Shown here: positions 15,531 through 24,381 of the stretch, piece after piece
Position numbering within the stretch: position 1 is the stretch's first letter
How the letters are laid out: every line of letters starts with the position of its first letter
Source: an uncultured Angelakisella sp.
GTDB taxonomy: Bacteria; Bacillota; Clostridia; Oscillospirales; Ruminococcaceae
DNA length: 47,453 nucleotides
NCBI GenBank assembly: GCA_910585535.1
Contig: CAJUFK010000014.1
Coordinates: 1-47,453 of the forward strand
Reading direction: 5' to 3'
Program-made: the position numbers and the translations under genes
The notes under the pieces: generated by a model
Databases searched by the model: none
What the model was told of the DNA's origin: nothing
Seen by the model: the letters and a program-made list of their open reading frames with translations, nothing else

Positions 15531-16285
15531 CTGTTCCCCTCCTTTCTGGGGGCAAGGCCGCCCAGGAGGAGGAGCATCCCCTTCTCCAGGGCCATGGACA
15601 ACAGGATGATGTACCCCGTCCAGGCGAAAAGGTCCGGCATCTCCACGTAAGCCTTTGCGTTGTACAGCTCCAAGCCGATGGAGCCCGGGGCGATGGCGAT
15701 GACCTCCCCGGCGATCCCCGCCTTCCAGGCGAAGCCCAGCCCCACCCGCAGGGCGGAAAGGAGGTGGGGCTCCACCGCCGGAAGGTAGACCGCCCGCACC
15801 CGGGCCCAGGGGGAAAAGCGGTAGACCCTGGCTACCTCCAAAAGCTGGCGGTCCGCCCCGGCGATGCCCTGGCGGACGTTCTGCCAGGCGAGCGGCAGCA
15901 CCATCAGAAAAGCGATAAAGACCGAAAGCTTCCCCGCCTTCAGCCATACCAGGGCCAAGATGACAAAGGATGCCACCGGGGTGGACTTTACCGCCGCCAT
16001 GGCCGGGGCCAGAAAGTCCCCCGCCGGAGGGAACAGGCTGGAGACCACCGCCAGGAGGGTCCCCACCCCCACCCCCAGGAGAAAGCCCAGAAGGATCCGT
16101 CCCAGGGAGTGGAAACAGCTCTGCCAGAAAAGCGCCTCTCCCAGAAGGGAGAGCATCCGCCCCAGCACCGGCAGGGGGGCTGGAAGAAGCAGCTCCTCCC
16201 CCACCAGGAGGGCGGCGGCCTGCCAGAGCGCCAGCCAGAGACAGGGGATCCAGACCCGGCGGAGGGGCGTCGAAACAGGGGCCAT
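15527..16285 (-). CDS. ABC transporter permease (SsuC/TauC-like)
   Basis: Inner-membrane channel subunit, 252 residues, about six hydrophobic segments. The cytosolic coupling loop VARVYRFSPWARVRAVYLPA (near residue 165) matches the EAA loop of this permease class, followed by GLGFAWKAGIAGEVIA. The ATG at 16285 lies seven bases behind AAAGGAGG; the open frame goes on to 16363, but with no comparable site. It forms a coupled pair with the ATPase. Its binding protein is at 16998-18083, beyond an opposite-strand gene pair. Confidence 0.88.
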   Translation of the reverse strand: MAPVSTPLRRVWIPCLWLALWQAAALLVGEELLLPAPLPVLGRMLSLLGEALFWQSCFHSLGRILLGFLLGVGVGTLLAVVSSLFPPAGDFLAPAMAAVKSTPVASFVILALVWLKAGKLSVFIAFLMVLPLAWQNVRQGIAGADRQLLEVARVYRFSPWARVRAVYLPAVEPHLLSALRVGLGFAWKAGIAGEVIAIAPGSIGLELYNAKAYVEMPDLFAWTGYIILLSMALEKGMLLLLGGLAPRKEGNR

Positions 16286-16326
16286 GGCGGGGCCTCCTTT
16301 CTTTTTGGGATTTTGAGAAAAAAGGG

Positions 16327-16380
16327 TTGACATCCTCTCTTCTGTGTGGTATATTTCTATCATAAGGTGCGAAATTCACC
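16327..16380 (+). promoter_or_regulatory. strong sigma-A promoter with GGTG/CACC dyad
   Basis: TTGACA at 16327, a 17-base spacer, and TATATT at 16350 preceded by TGG (extended -10). Just past the expected start point lies GGTG-N7-CACC (16366-16380), a candidate operator. It drives the DUF3796-HTH pair; the HTH protein is the obvious candidate to bind the dyad. Confidence 0.8.
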
Positions 16381-16402
16381 ACATTACGAGGAGGTCTTTT
16401 TG

Positions 16403-16759
16403 ATGAAACGAAAGTTCAACGCGCTGGGACTGCTGTCCCTTCTGGCACTCATCGCTCCTATGGGGTGGCTCACCGGGGAACCCGGGTGGTACGGCTTTTG
16501 TGGCTTTGCCTACTACCTCCGCTACTTTGCCGTTCAGCCCGACGAATTATTCCGGGAGAATTTCCGGCGGGCCGCCACCTTCGCTTTCCTTGGGGAGATG
16601 GTCTCCCTGGTGCCCCTGGTGTTCCTCTGCCTCCGGCTTTACGGCCCCGCCCAGGCGGCGGCCACAGCCTTTTCCCTCAGCTTTGCGGTCTCGGTCTTTG
16701 CCTTTACCGGAGCCCTTCAGGCCCTGGAGTGGCGGGAGCGGAAGGGGGCAGGGGAATGA
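16403..16759 (+). CDS. DUF3796-like small membrane protein
   Basis: 118 residues with about four hydrophobic segments. Short positive N-terminus, then GLLSLLALIAPMGWLTGEPG, WYGFCGFAYYLRYFAVQPDE and a long hydrophobic hairpin. The order 'membrane helix, GNPGFYGFFGF-like strand, PDE' is that of DUF3796 proteins, which often precede a small Xre regulator, as here. Function unknown. ATG behind GAGGAGG; its stop overlaps the next start (ATGA). The pair interrupts the ABC importer genes. Confidence 0.65.
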   Translation: MKRKFNALGLLSLLALIAPMGWLTGEPGWYGFCGFAYYLRYFAVQPDELFRENFRRAATFAFLGEMVSLVPLVFLCLRLYGPAQAAATAFSLSFAVSVFAFTGALQALEWRERKGAGE

Positions 16760-16959
16760 TCCGCAACCGTATCCGGGAGTACCGTGCCAGGGAGGGGATG
16801 AACCAGGAGGAACTGGCAAAGCTGGTGGGGGTCCGGCGGGAAACCATCGGCAATCTGGAAAAGGGGCGGTACAATCCCTCCCTGGTTCTGGCCTGGAACA
16901 TCGCCAAGGTGTTCGGGGTCCCCATCGAGGAGGTCTTTACCGTGGAGGAGGACCAATAG
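16756..16959 (+). CDS. small Xre/Cro-type transcriptional regulator
   Basis: 67 residues, essentially one HTH domain: REGMNQEELAKLVGVRRETI (about 13-32), GNLEKGRYNPSLVLAWNIAKVF, then VPIEEVFTVEE. This is the YozG-like form that usually accompanies a small membrane protein. Translationally coupled to the DUF3796-like gene by ATGA. Probably regulates its own operon; the GGTG/CACC dyad at 16366 is a candidate target. Confidence 0.9.
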   Translation: MIRNRIREYRAREGMNQEELAKLVGVRRETIGNLEKGRYNPSLVLAWNIAKVFGVPIEEVFTVEEDQ

Positions 16960-16997
16960 GCCCTGGGAAGATCAATACCGCCTTCTCAAGCCGCTTT

Positions 16998-18083
16998 TTA
17001 TCCCAGGTAGTACAACCCTTCGTCGGGGAGGGTGCCGCCCACCGCCTTGGGGTCTGCGTCGCAGAGGACCTTGAGGAAGCCGGAGGCGGTCTTTTTCATC
17101 TCCTCCCCGGAGAGAAAGGTGATGGCGCAGTGGGGCAGGGCCGCCTTAGCCACCGGCTCCTTGGGGAGGATGCCCTCCCGGACCACAAGGGCAGCGGCGG
17201 CATCCAGGTTGGCGGGATCGGTGACAAAGGCCACTGACGCCTCGTACTCCGCCAGGAAAGCGGCGGCAGCGGCGGCGTTCTCCTCCAGGAAGGACCTTTG
17301 GGCGATGATGCAGCCCATGGTCAGCTGGCTGGCCCCCTGGGCGGCCTTGTCCCACTCCTGGGTCAGGTCCAGGGCCACCCGCAGCTTGTCGTTTTGGGCC
17401 AGGGCGGTGGTGACAAAGGGCTGGGGCAGCAGGGCCACATCGGCCTGCCCCTGGGAGAGGAGCGCGGCAAGCTCGGCGTGTTCTGTTTTGTACTCCACCG
17501 TCACCTGACCGGCAAGGCCGTTCTGCTCCAGGACGTAATTCAGCGCAAACTCCGGAGTGGATCCCTTGCCGGTAGAATAGACGGTCCGTCCCGCCAGGTC
17601 GCCGATGGACTGGATGGTATCCCCGGCCTCTACAACATAGAGGACCCCCAGGGTATTCAAGGCCATCAGCTGAATCTTGCCCTGGGTCTTGTTGTAAAGG
17701 GTGGCGGCCAGGTTGGTGGGCACAGCGGCGATGTCAAACTCCCCCTGGATGATGCTCCCCACGATCTCATCAGGGGAGCCTGCCAAAGTAAATTGGTAGT
17801 CGTTGGCGGTGACTCCGTTGGCGGCGTCGTCCATCAGCTTCACCATTCCCATTGCGGTGGGGCCTTTCAGGGCGGCTACCCGCAGGGTCTTGCCCGTCTT
17901 TTCCGGGGCGCCGGAGGAGACGGTCTCGGACTGGGAGGGGCTTTCCGCCGGAGGGGCGGAGGGCGGCGCGGGGGATTCGGGGGCAGACGGGGGGACACTG
18001 GCGGCAGGGGTTCCGGCGCAGGCGGTAAGGGTAAGGATCAAAGCCAGGGCAAGGATTAGGGAAGCAAACGATTTCATTTCCAT
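16998..18083 (-). CDS. ABC transporter substrate-binding lipoprotein (NMT1/SsuA-like)
   Basis: 361 residues. Lipoprotein signal with lipobox LTACAG, then a long low-complexity P/S/A/E linker to about residue 55, then a periplasmic-binding fold: LRVAALKGPTAMGMVKLMDD, FDIAAVPTNLA, GRTVYSTGKGSTPEFALNYV and QGQADVALLPQPFV. The pattern fits SsuA/TauA/ThiY-type binding proteins. It probably feeds the permease and ATPase at 14967-16285. The ATG follows AGAAGGAG and overlaps the regulator's stop as TGATG. Ligand unknown. Confidence 0.88.
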   Translation of the reverse strand: MEMKSFASLILALALILTLTACAGTPAASVPPSAPESPAPPSAPPAESPSQSETVSSGAPEKTGKTLRVAALKGPTAMGMVKLMDDAANGVTANDYQFTLAGSPDEIVGSIIQGEFDIAAVPTNLAATLYNKTQGKIQLMALNTLGVLYVVEAGDTIQSIGDLAGRTVYSTGKGSTPEFALNYVLEQNGLAGQVTVEYKTEHAELAALLSQGQADVALLPQPFVTTALAQNDKLRVALDLTQEWDKAAQGASQLTMGCIIAQRSFLEENAAAAAAFLAEYEASVAFVTDPANLDAAAALVVREGILPKEPVAKAALPHCAITFLSGEEMKKTASGFLKVLCDADPKAVGGTLPDEGLYYLG

Positions 18084-18733
18084 CAATCTCCTTCTAAGGT
18101 ATCTTCGATGAGAAAAATCCGGCGGCCCTCCCGCCGGATACGGCCCTCCGCCTCCAGGCTGTCCAGGGCGCGGTAAAGGGAGGCGCGGCCGATATTCAGG
18201 GCATTGGCCAGGCGGCTGTAGCCCCCGGCAATCTCGGCCACCCCATCCTGGTGGATGGTCAGAAGGTGTCCCAGGACGGTCTCCCGGACCGAGGGGGCGG
18301 TGAAGCTGTCGATCTTCCGGTTCAGGAAGCGGACCCGCTGGGAGAGGAAGGTGATATAGGCCACTGCGGTTTGGGGATAGGTTTCAAAGAGGGACACAAG
18401 CCAATGGTCCGGAAGAAAAACCAAGGTGGAGGGGGTTTGGGCCCGAATGGTGGTGACGTAATTCTCTGTGGGGGGGAAGAGGGCGGCGGCGCCGAAACAG
18501 TGGCCGGGGTCCAAAGTTTTCAGCAGGAGGTCCTGGCCTTTCAGGACGGCAAGGCGGCCTTCCAGGACGATGCCCATTGCTTTCCGGAATCGTGTGGGGC
18601 TATAGATCACTTCGCCGGGGGAGCAGGATTCGGCGGAAAGGTTTTTTGTAAGGGCGGGGAGGGTTTCCGGGGGGACGGGGCGAAAGAGGAAGCATTGGGA
18701 CAGGAGGTTTTGGTGAGGAGGAGAGAGGGGCAT
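18083..18733 (-). CDS. Crp/Fnr-family transcriptional regulator
   Basis: 216 residues: an N-terminal cyclic-nucleotide-binding-like barrel (about 20-120), a dimer helix, and a winged helix with GGYSRLANALNIGRASLYRA at about 178-197. I see no cluster-forming cysteine set at the N-terminus, so a sensor of the FNR type is unlikely. The start at ATG 18733 is chosen because AAAGGAG precedes it and because the promoter's start point (about 18768) leaves only about eight bases before the upstream ATG at 18760. It is first in an operon with the binding-protein gene and so probably controls uptake. Confidence 0.85.
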   Translation of the reverse strand: MPLSPPHQNLLSQCFLFRPVPPETLPALTKNLSAESCSPGEVIYSPTRFRKAMGIVLEGRLAVLKGQDLLLKTLDPGHCFGAAALFPPTENYVTTIRAQTPSTLVFLPDHWLVSLFETYPQTAVAYITFLSQRVRFLNRKIDSFTAPSVRETVLGHLLTIHQDGVAEIAGGYSRLANALNIGRASLYRALDSLEAEGRIRREGRRIFLIEDTLEGD

Positions 18734-18774
18734 AGGCAAGGGGACTCCTTTCTGTCTCATTTGGGACGTTTTTT

Positions 18775-18803
18775 ATTGTAACGGATAGAAGGGCGGATGT
18801 CAA
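18775..18803 (-). promoter_or_regulatory. near-consensus promoter of the Crp-type regulator operon
   Basis: On the minus strand: TTGACA (18803-18798), a 17-base spacer and TACAAT (18780-18775). Predicted start near 18768, about 35 bases before the chosen ATG. Confidence 0.85.
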
Positions 18804-18828
18804 GAGGCACACCCTCCCCGGCGGCGGC
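18804..18828 (-). repeat. fragment of the dispersed GC-rich repeat, copy 5
   Basis: On the minus strand CCGCCGCCGGGGAGGGTGTG, then CCT, matches the core and right end of copies 2 and 4. It directly abuts the -35 box of the Crp-type regulator promoter. Confidence 0.6.
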
Positions 18829-18923
18829 ATCCACAAAAACCGAAAAAATTTTCCCATGCAACAATTCCCAGAAAAAACGACACTTATGGGGTGAAAGTCA
18901 TTTTTGAAAGGAGTTGTTCCCCT

Positions 18924-19649
18924 ATGAAAACACCCATCGTCTTAGCTTTGGCCCTGACGCTGGCTCTGGTTCTGGCCGGGTGTGCGCCGGCGGAGTCCAC
19001 CGTCCACCTCCAGCAGGAGCGGGACAGCGACACCATCACCGTCACCGGACGGGTGGGCCTTGAGGTCACCCCGGACGTCGCCCAGGTGTCCATCGGCGTC
19101 TCTTCCCAGGCCGCCACCCCTGGCGACGCACGGCTGCAAAATTCCACCGCCATCAACGCCACTCTGGCCGCCCTGGCGGAGCTGGGCATCGGGGAGAAGG
19201 ACATCCAGACCTCGAATATGAACCTGTGGAACCGCTACGATAACAACGGCAACATCATCGGCTACCGGATGAGTACCGACCTTACCATCTATGTCCGGGA
19301 GATCGAAAAGGCCGGCGAGGTGGTGGACGCCGCCATCGAGGCAGGCTCCAACCAGCTGAATGGCGTGGAGTATCTGGTGAGCAACCGGGACGAGATCTAC
19401 AACCAGGCCCTTATTGACGCCATCGAAACTGCCCGCCAAAAGGCGGAGGCCCTGGCGACAGCCTCCGGCAAGATCCTGGGGGAGGTCCAGCAGGTGGACG
19501 AGACCAGCCGGGCAGTGGCCACCGTCCGGGAGTTCGTCAACGCTGACACCGGCGGCGGGGACGCCATGAACGACCGCGCCAAGACCACCATCCGCCCCGG
19601 CAGCACCCAGATTGACGCCGAGGTCAAGGTGGTGTTCCGGGCCGAGTAA
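18924..19649 (+). CDS. SIMPL-domain (DUF541) lipoprotein
   Basis: 241 residues. Lipoprotein signal with lipobox LAGCAP at about 15-20, then a SIMPL/YggE-type domain: ITVTGRVGLEVTPDVAQVSI, LGIGEKDIQTSNMNLWNRYD, RQKAEALATASGKILGEVQQ and a final strand, IDAEVKVVF. Proteins of this family are extracytoplasmic and linked to stress tolerance, without a settled biochemical role. The ATG is ten bases behind GAAAGGAG. It ends at a strong shared terminator. Confidence 0.88.
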   Translation: MKTPIVLALALTLALVLAGCAPAESTVHLQQERDSDTITVTGRVGLEVTPDVAQVSIGVSSQAATPGDARLQNSTAINATLAALAELGIGEKDIQTSNMNLWNRYDNNGNIIGYRMSTDLTIYVREIEKAGEVVDAAIEAGSNQLNGVEYLVSNRDEIYNQALIDAIETARQKAEALATASGKILGEVQQVDETSRAVATVREFVNADTGGGDAMNDRAKTTIRPGSTQIDAEVKVVFRAE

Positions 19650-19663
19650 CCTCCCCAAGGGAT

Positions 19664-19710
19664 CTGCAAAAAAAGAGAGGATGGCTTTCCATCCTCTCTT
19701 TTTTTTGCAG
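19664..19710. terminator. bidirectional intrinsic terminator
   Basis: CTGCAAAAAAAGAGAGGATGG and its near-exact complement flank a CTTT loop, giving a 20-bp stem with A-tract and T-tract on both strands. It ends the SIMPL gene (plus) and the ATPase operon (minus). Confidence 0.93.
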
Positions 19711-19716
19711 AGTTGG

Positions 19717-20376
19717 TCACTGTTCGCTGCTTGCGCGCAGGGCCCGGGCGATCTCCTCCCGGTGGACCTTCTGCCGCTTGATGACCTTCTGGCGGCTGAA
19801 CTCCTCCCGGTCCTTTTCCTCCAGGGCGTCGGTGATGAACTTGCTGGAATACTCGAAGCCGGGAATGATGATGTTCTTGAGGGCATTGGCCCGGCTCTGG
19901 GTCTTTTTGATGGCATTGGCCAGGCGGTAAATGCTGTTCTCCACCTCCGCCAGCTGGGCAGTCATCAGCTTGACCCGGTGGAAGCAGAGGTAGGCGTTGT
20001 CCAGCTGGGAGTTGGTGCCGTAAAGGCCGTAGGTCACTTCCGGATCCTGGGGGGCGTCCAAACGGACGGTGGGCAGCTCGGTGCCCATAACGCTGCGGTA
20101 CTGGATCTCCAGGCCGTTTTCGATGGGAATGCCGTTTGCGATCCCCTCGATGACCCCCAGGGTGATGTTGGCCCGCTGAAGGGCGATGTACGCCTTGGCG
20201 TAGGTGGAACTGATCTGCCCGCGAAGCTTTTTGGCGCTGTCGATCATGGTCATCAGTTCCCGGATGAGGATGTTCCGCTTCCGGTCCAGCAGGTCAAAGC
20301 CCATCCGGGCCAGCTGGAGGGATTTTTTGACGTTCATTAGGTTTCCCTTGGTTGGGGAGATGTTCTCGGTCCTCAT
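19717..20376 (-). CDS. V/A-type ATPase subunit D
   Basis: Central-rotor stalk subunit of the V1 sector, 219 residues. Starts MRTENISPTKGNLMNVKKSL, which is diagnostic for subunit D, with long N- and C-terminal coiled-coil helices as expected. ATG behind AAAGGAGG; 15 bases behind subunit B. Last gene of the operon, six bases from the terminator. Confidence 0.95.
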   Translation of the reverse strand: MRTENISPTKGNLMNVKKSLQLARMGFDLLDRKRNILIRELMTMIDSAKKLRGQISSTYAKAYIALQRANITLGVIEGIANGIPIENGLEIQYRSVMGTELPTVRLDAPQDPEVTYGLYGTNSQLDNAYLCFHRVKLMTAQLAEVENSIYRLANAIKKTQSRANALKNIIIPGFEYSSKFITDALEEKDREEFSRQKVIKRQKVHREEIARALRASSEQ

Positions 20377-20391
20377 CGTCCTTCGCCTCCT

Positions 20392-21801
20392 TTAGCCCTT
20401 AAACATTTTTGCCTTTTCGGGGTCGTAGTGCTTTTCCAGCATCTCCTTATCCACCCGGTCCAGCTCCTCAATGGGCAGCATGGAAAGGAGGCTCCAGCCC
20501 AGGTCCAGGGTCTGGTCGATGGTGCGGTTCTCGTCCTCCCCCTGGCCAAGGAAGTGTTCCTCGAACTTGCGGCCAAAGAGGAGATACTCCTTGTCGATGG
20601 GGGAAAGCTCCTCCTCGCCGATGACCGAAGCCAGGCTTCGGGCGTCCTGCACCTTGGCGTAGCAGGCGAAGAGCTGGTTGCTGACAGCACTGTGGTCGTC
20701 CCGGGTGTAGCCTTCGCCGATGCCGTCCTTCATCAGACGGGAAAGGCTGGGCAGCACCGAAATGGGGGGATAGATGCCCATAAGATCCAGGCCGCGGTCC
20801 AGAACAATCTGCCCCTCGGTGATGTAGCCGGTAAGGTCCGGCACCGGATGGGTGATGTCGTCGTTGGGCATGGTGAGAATGGGGATCTGGGTCACCGAGC
20901 CATTGTGGCCGTTGATCACTCCGGCCCGTTCGTAAAGGGAGGCCAGCTCGGAGTAGAGGTAGCCGGGGTAGCCCTTACGGCCGGGGATCTCTCCCTTGGA
21001 GGAGGAGAACTCCCGGAGGGCTTCGGCGTAGGAGGTCATGTCGGTTAGGATGACCAGGACGTGCATATCCTGTTCAAAGGCCAGGTACTCCGCCACCGTC
21101 AGAGCGCACCGGGGGGTGAGGATCCTTTCGATGATGGGGTCGTTACTGAGGTTGAGGAACATGACCACGTTCTTCATAACGCCGTTCTTCTCAAAGGAGG
21201 AACGGAAGTAGTCGGCCACGTCGTTTTTGACGCCCATGGCGGCAAAGACCACGCAGAACTTGGAGTCGGGATCCTCCTCCCCGTTTTTGGTGATCTTGGC
21301 CTGACTGACGATCTGCACCGCCAGCTTGTTGTGGTTCATCCCCGAGCCGGAGAAGATGGGAAGCTTCTGGCCGCGGATCAGGGTCACCAGGGCGTCGATG
21401 GAAGAGATGCCGGTGCGGATGTAGTTCCGGGGATAGGTCCGGGAGACGGGGTTGATGGGCTGGCCGTTGATGTCCCGGTGTACCTCGGCGAAAACCTCCC
21501 CCAGGCCGTCGATGGGCTTGCCGCTGCCGCTGAAAACGCGGCCCAGCACCTCGGGGGAAAGGGCCATCTCCATAGGGTGGCCCAGGAGCCTGGTCCTGGT
21601 GTTGGTCAGGGAGAGGCCGGTGGTGCCCTCAAAGACCTGGATCACCGCCTTGTCCCCCTCCAGGCTGACGATACGCCCGTCCCGGGTGGTGCCGTCCTCC
21701 AGCTCCAGGGTGACCATCTCCTCAAAGCTGGCATCCTGAACATGGTCCAGCACCACCAGAGGGCCGTTGATCTCCTTAAGTCCTACAAATTGGATGCTCA
21801 T
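20392..21801 (-). CDS. V/A-type ATPase subunit B
   Basis: Non-catalytic nucleotide-binding subunit of V1, 469 residues, the normal length. Markers: PINPVSRTYPRNYIRTGISS, GQKLPIFSGSGMNHNKLAVQ in place of a P-loop, and LVILTDMTSYAEALREFSSS. ATG behind GAAAGGAGG, 18 bases after subunit A. Confidence 0.97.
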   Translation of the reverse strand: MSIQFVGLKEINGPLVVLDHVQDASFEEMVTLELEDGTTRDGRIVSLEGDKAVIQVFEGTTGLSLTNTRTRLLGHPMEMALSPEVLGRVFSGSGKPIDGLGEVFAEVHRDINGQPINPVSRTYPRNYIRTGISSIDALVTLIRGQKLPIFSGSGMNHNKLAVQIVSQAKITKNGEEDPDSKFCVVFAAMGVKNDVADYFRSSFEKNGVMKNVVMFLNLSNDPIIERILTPRCALTVAEYLAFEQDMHVLVILTDMTSYAEALREFSSSKGEIPGRKGYPGYLYSELASLYERAGVINGHNGSVTQIPILTMPNDDITHPVPDLTGYITEGQIVLDRGLDLMGIYPPISVLPSLSRLMKDGIGEGYTRDDHSAVSNQLFACYAKVQDARSLASVIGEEELSPIDKEYLLFGRKFEEHFLGQGEDENRTIDQTLDLGWSLLSMLPIEELDRVDKEMLEKHYDPEKAKMFKG

Positions 21802-21819
21802 TCTTTTGGCCCTCCTTTC

Positions 21820-23625
21820 TCAGTTCTGGCCGGCGGGATCGGCCGGGGCATCCTGGTCCTCGGCCCCCTCGGGGATGTACACCTTGGCCAGGTTCAGCTC
21901 GATCTCCCGCTTGTACTCGTCGAACATCTCCAGCTTGTCGTTGGGGATGTCGTACTTCATCTTGATAAGCAGGTCAAAGAGGCCGGTTTCCAAAACAGAG
22001 CTGATGGGTGCGCCCCGGCTCACCAGTTCCTTGGCCTTGTCGTAAAGGTATAGGGTAACGTCCATCATCCGAAGCTGCTTTTCCATGGGGACGTAGGTAT
22101 CGTCCTTGTGGTAGGCGTTCTGCTGGAGGAATCCCACCCGGATGACCCGGCAGATCTCGATGACCAGCTTCTGGTCGTCGGGGAGAACATCAGAGCCGAT
22201 AAGCTTTACGATCTCCATAAGCTTTTCCTCCTCGTGGAGGAGGCTCACCAGGCGCTGGCGCTTCCGGGCGAAGGTGGGTTCCACGTTTTCCCGGTACCAG
22301 CCCCGCAGGTCGTCCAGGTATTCGCTATAGCTGTTAATCCAGTTGATGGCAGGGTAGTGCCGGGCGTAGGCCAGGGACTTATCCAAGGCCCAGAAGCAGC
22401 GGACAAACCGCTTGGTGTTCTGGGTCACCGGTTCGGAGAAGTCGGAGCCCTGGGGGCTGACGGCGCCGATGATGGTCACCGAGCCCTCCGCCCCGCAAAG
22501 GGTGTTCATGTACCCGGCCCGCTCGTAGAAGCCGGAAAGGCGGCTGGGCAGGTAGGCGGGGAAGCCCTCCTCGGCGGGCATTTCCTCCAGGCGGCCGGAG
22601 ATCTCACGAAGGGCCTCGGCCCACCGGGAGGTGGAGTCGGCCATGATGGCCACGTGGTAGCCCATATCCCGGTAATACTCGGCCAAAGTGATGCCGGTGT
22701 AGATGGATGCCTCACGGGCAGCCACAGGCATATTGGAGGTGTTGGCGATCAGGACGGTCCGGTCTGTCAGAGCCTTGCCGGACTTGGGGTCGATAAGGTG
22801 ACTGAACTCCTCCAGAACCTGGGTCATCTCGTTGCCGCGCTCCCCGCAGCCGATGTAAACGATAATGTCGGCGTCACACCACTTAGCCAGCTGGTGCTGG
22901 GTCATGGTTTTGCCGGTGCCGAAGCCCCCTGGCACGGCGGCGGTGCCGCCCTTGGCGATGGGGAAAAGGGTGTCGATGACCCGCTGTCCGGTGATAAGGG
23001 GCCGGGTAATGGGCAGCCGCTGGGCCACAGGACGGGGGGTCCGGATGGGCCACTTCTGGGTAAGGGAGAGGGTCTGTTCCTTCCCTTCCCCGTCGGTGAA
23101 CTTCACCAGGGGGGCGTCGATGTTGTACTTTCCGTTGGGGGCGCACCAGGTCACGGTGCCGGAAACCTCCGGGTGGACCAGGGCCTTATGGGTGATAAGG
23201 CTGGTCTCGGGGCAGGAAGCGAAGGGCTGTCCGCCCTTCAGGACGTCCCCGGGCTTCACCAGGAGGGTGACGTCCCAAAGCTTTTCCTTATCCAGGGCGG
23301 AGACGTCTCCGCCCTCGGCGATAAAGGCGCCGGAGAGGGCCTCCATCTCGGCCAGGGGGCGCTGGATGCCGTCAAAGATATTGGAGAGGATGCCGGGGGC
23401 CAAGGTGGCGCAGATGGGGGAGCCGGTAGGCTCCACAGGCTCACCGGGCCGCAGGCCGGTGGTGCTTTCATACACCTGGATGGTGGTAATGCTGTCGCTG
23501 ATGGAGATAACCTCCCCCACCAGCCGCTTTTTCCCCACCAGGACCATCTCCTGCATAGAGAAGTCCTTGGAGTCGCGAACGGTCACAACAGGACCGTTGA
23601 TGGAAAAGATAACGTTTTGATTCAC
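21820..23625 (-). CDS. V/A-type ATPase catalytic subunit A
   Basis: Catalytic subunit of V1, 601 residues. P-loop PGGFGTGKTMTQHQLAKW near residue 231; most relatives read PGPFGSGKT or PGPFGAGKT, so one proline is glycine, while GKT is intact. The A-specific bulge region, IYIGCGERGNEMTQVLEEF-type segment and SRWAEALREISGRLEEMPAE are present. The start is GTG (23625) with a weak ribosome binding site (GGCGGTGA), odd for a subunit needed in three copies; an ATG-start alternative was not found. A 121-base gap separates it from subunit E. Confidence 0.95.
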   Translation of the reverse strand: MNQNVIFSINGPVVTVRDSKDFSMQEMVLVGKKRLVGEVISISDSITTIQVYESTTGLRPGEPVEPTGSPICATLAPGILSNIFDGIQRPLAEMEALSGAFIAEGGDVSALDKEKLWDVTLLVKPGDVLKGGQPFASCPETSLITHKALVHPEVSGTVTWCAPNGKYNIDAPLVKFTDGEGKEQTLSLTQKWPIRTPRPVAQRLPITRPLITGQRVIDTLFPIAKGGTAAVPGGFGTGKTMTQHQLAKWCDADIIVYIGCGERGNEMTQVLEEFSHLIDPKSGKALTDRTVLIANTSNMPVAAREASIYTGITLAEYYRDMGYHVAIMADSTSRWAEALREISGRLEEMPAEEGFPAYLPSRLSGFYERAGYMNTLCGAEGSVTIIGAVSPQGSDFSEPVTQNTKRFVRCFWALDKSLAYARHYPAINWINSYSEYLDDLRGWYRENVEPTFARKRQRLVSLLHEEEKLMEIVKLIGSDVLPDDQKLVIEICRVIRVGFLQQNAYHKDDTYVPMEKQLRMMDVTLYLYDKAKELVSRGAPISSVLETGLFDLLIKMKYDIPNDKLEMFDEYKREIELNLAKVYIPEGAEDQDAPADPAGQN

Positions 23626-23746
23626 GATTCACCGCCGTTTCCCCGCACAGACAAAGCCCGCGCGGAATAAATGATTGGTGTAGTTAAAGGAGATCATCCC
23701 TAAACTTTACATAGCTCGATTGCGGCCTTCTGCTTATCCCAGCACA

Positions 23747-24343
23747 TCAGGTAATCGTCAGCCCGGAATGGGAGTAGAACCATGGCTTCTGATCCTCCAG
23801 CCGGCTGTCCAGCGTCTCGTCCAAAAACAAACCGGATGATTGGTTCATTACCTTGATTCCACCCAGACGAATCGCTTCGTCCGCCAGGATCCGCACGTTC
23901 TTCCCAAAATATTCCCCAAGCTTCGCCGCCAAATGATAATCCTCCCGGCGCAGCATGACAATGGTCCCCTCCATGGGGCACCGTGTCCCTAACTCCTTGG
24001 CGATCTCTTTCATCAGGTCTACATACGCCGGAGTCTTGGTAAAATCCAACAGCCGCCTCTTCACCTGGTCAAATACCGTCCGGGTAATCTCCTCCCGGCG
24101 AAGCAGCAGGTCCTGCCGCTCCTTGCTCTCCTTTTGGGAAACGCTCCGGGTGGCAGTGGTGTGGATCTCGGTGATCTCGTCCTGGATCCGGCTGTAAAGC
24201 TCCTGTAAAACATCGGCCTCCGCCTTCTTCATGGCGGTGTCCTTGAACTCCTTGGCCTCGTCCCGCAGCTTCTGGGCCTCCGCCTCCGCCTGGTCCAGAA
24301 CCGACTTCTGGATCATCTCAAACCGTTCCTCAATGGTTGCCAT
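23747..24343 (-). CDS. V/A-type ATPase subunit E
   Basis: Peripheral-stalk subunit, 198 residues. The N-terminal half is a charged coiled coil (EAEAQKLRDEAKEFKDTAMK); the C-terminal domain has MLRREDYHLAAKLGEYF and LGGIKVMNQSSGLFLDETLD, where the family reads GG-x-x-V near a short LD-N-T motif. It lies behind subunit F in the operon. Confidence 0.9.
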   Translation of the reverse strand: MATIEERFEMIQKSVLDQAEAEAQKLRDEAKEFKDTAMKKAEADVLQELYSRIQDEITEIHTTATRSVSQKESKERQDLLLRREEITRTVFDQVKRRLLDFTKTPAYVDLMKEIAKELGTRCPMEGTIVMLRREDYHLAAKLGEYFGKNVRILADEAIRLGGIKVMNQSSGLFLDETLDSRLEDQKPWFYSHSGLTIT

Positions 24344-24381
24344 TTCTTCACGCCCTTTCTATCTGGAATCGGGGCTTTGGG

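Noticed and set aside
18829..18923. Promoter for the SIMPL gene
   Set aside because: No -35/-10 pair with acceptable spacing was visible on the plus strand.
21061..23670. Long plus-strand open frames opposite ATPase subunits A and B
   Set aside because: They are complements of GC-rich genes, have no family motifs and no ribosome binding sites.
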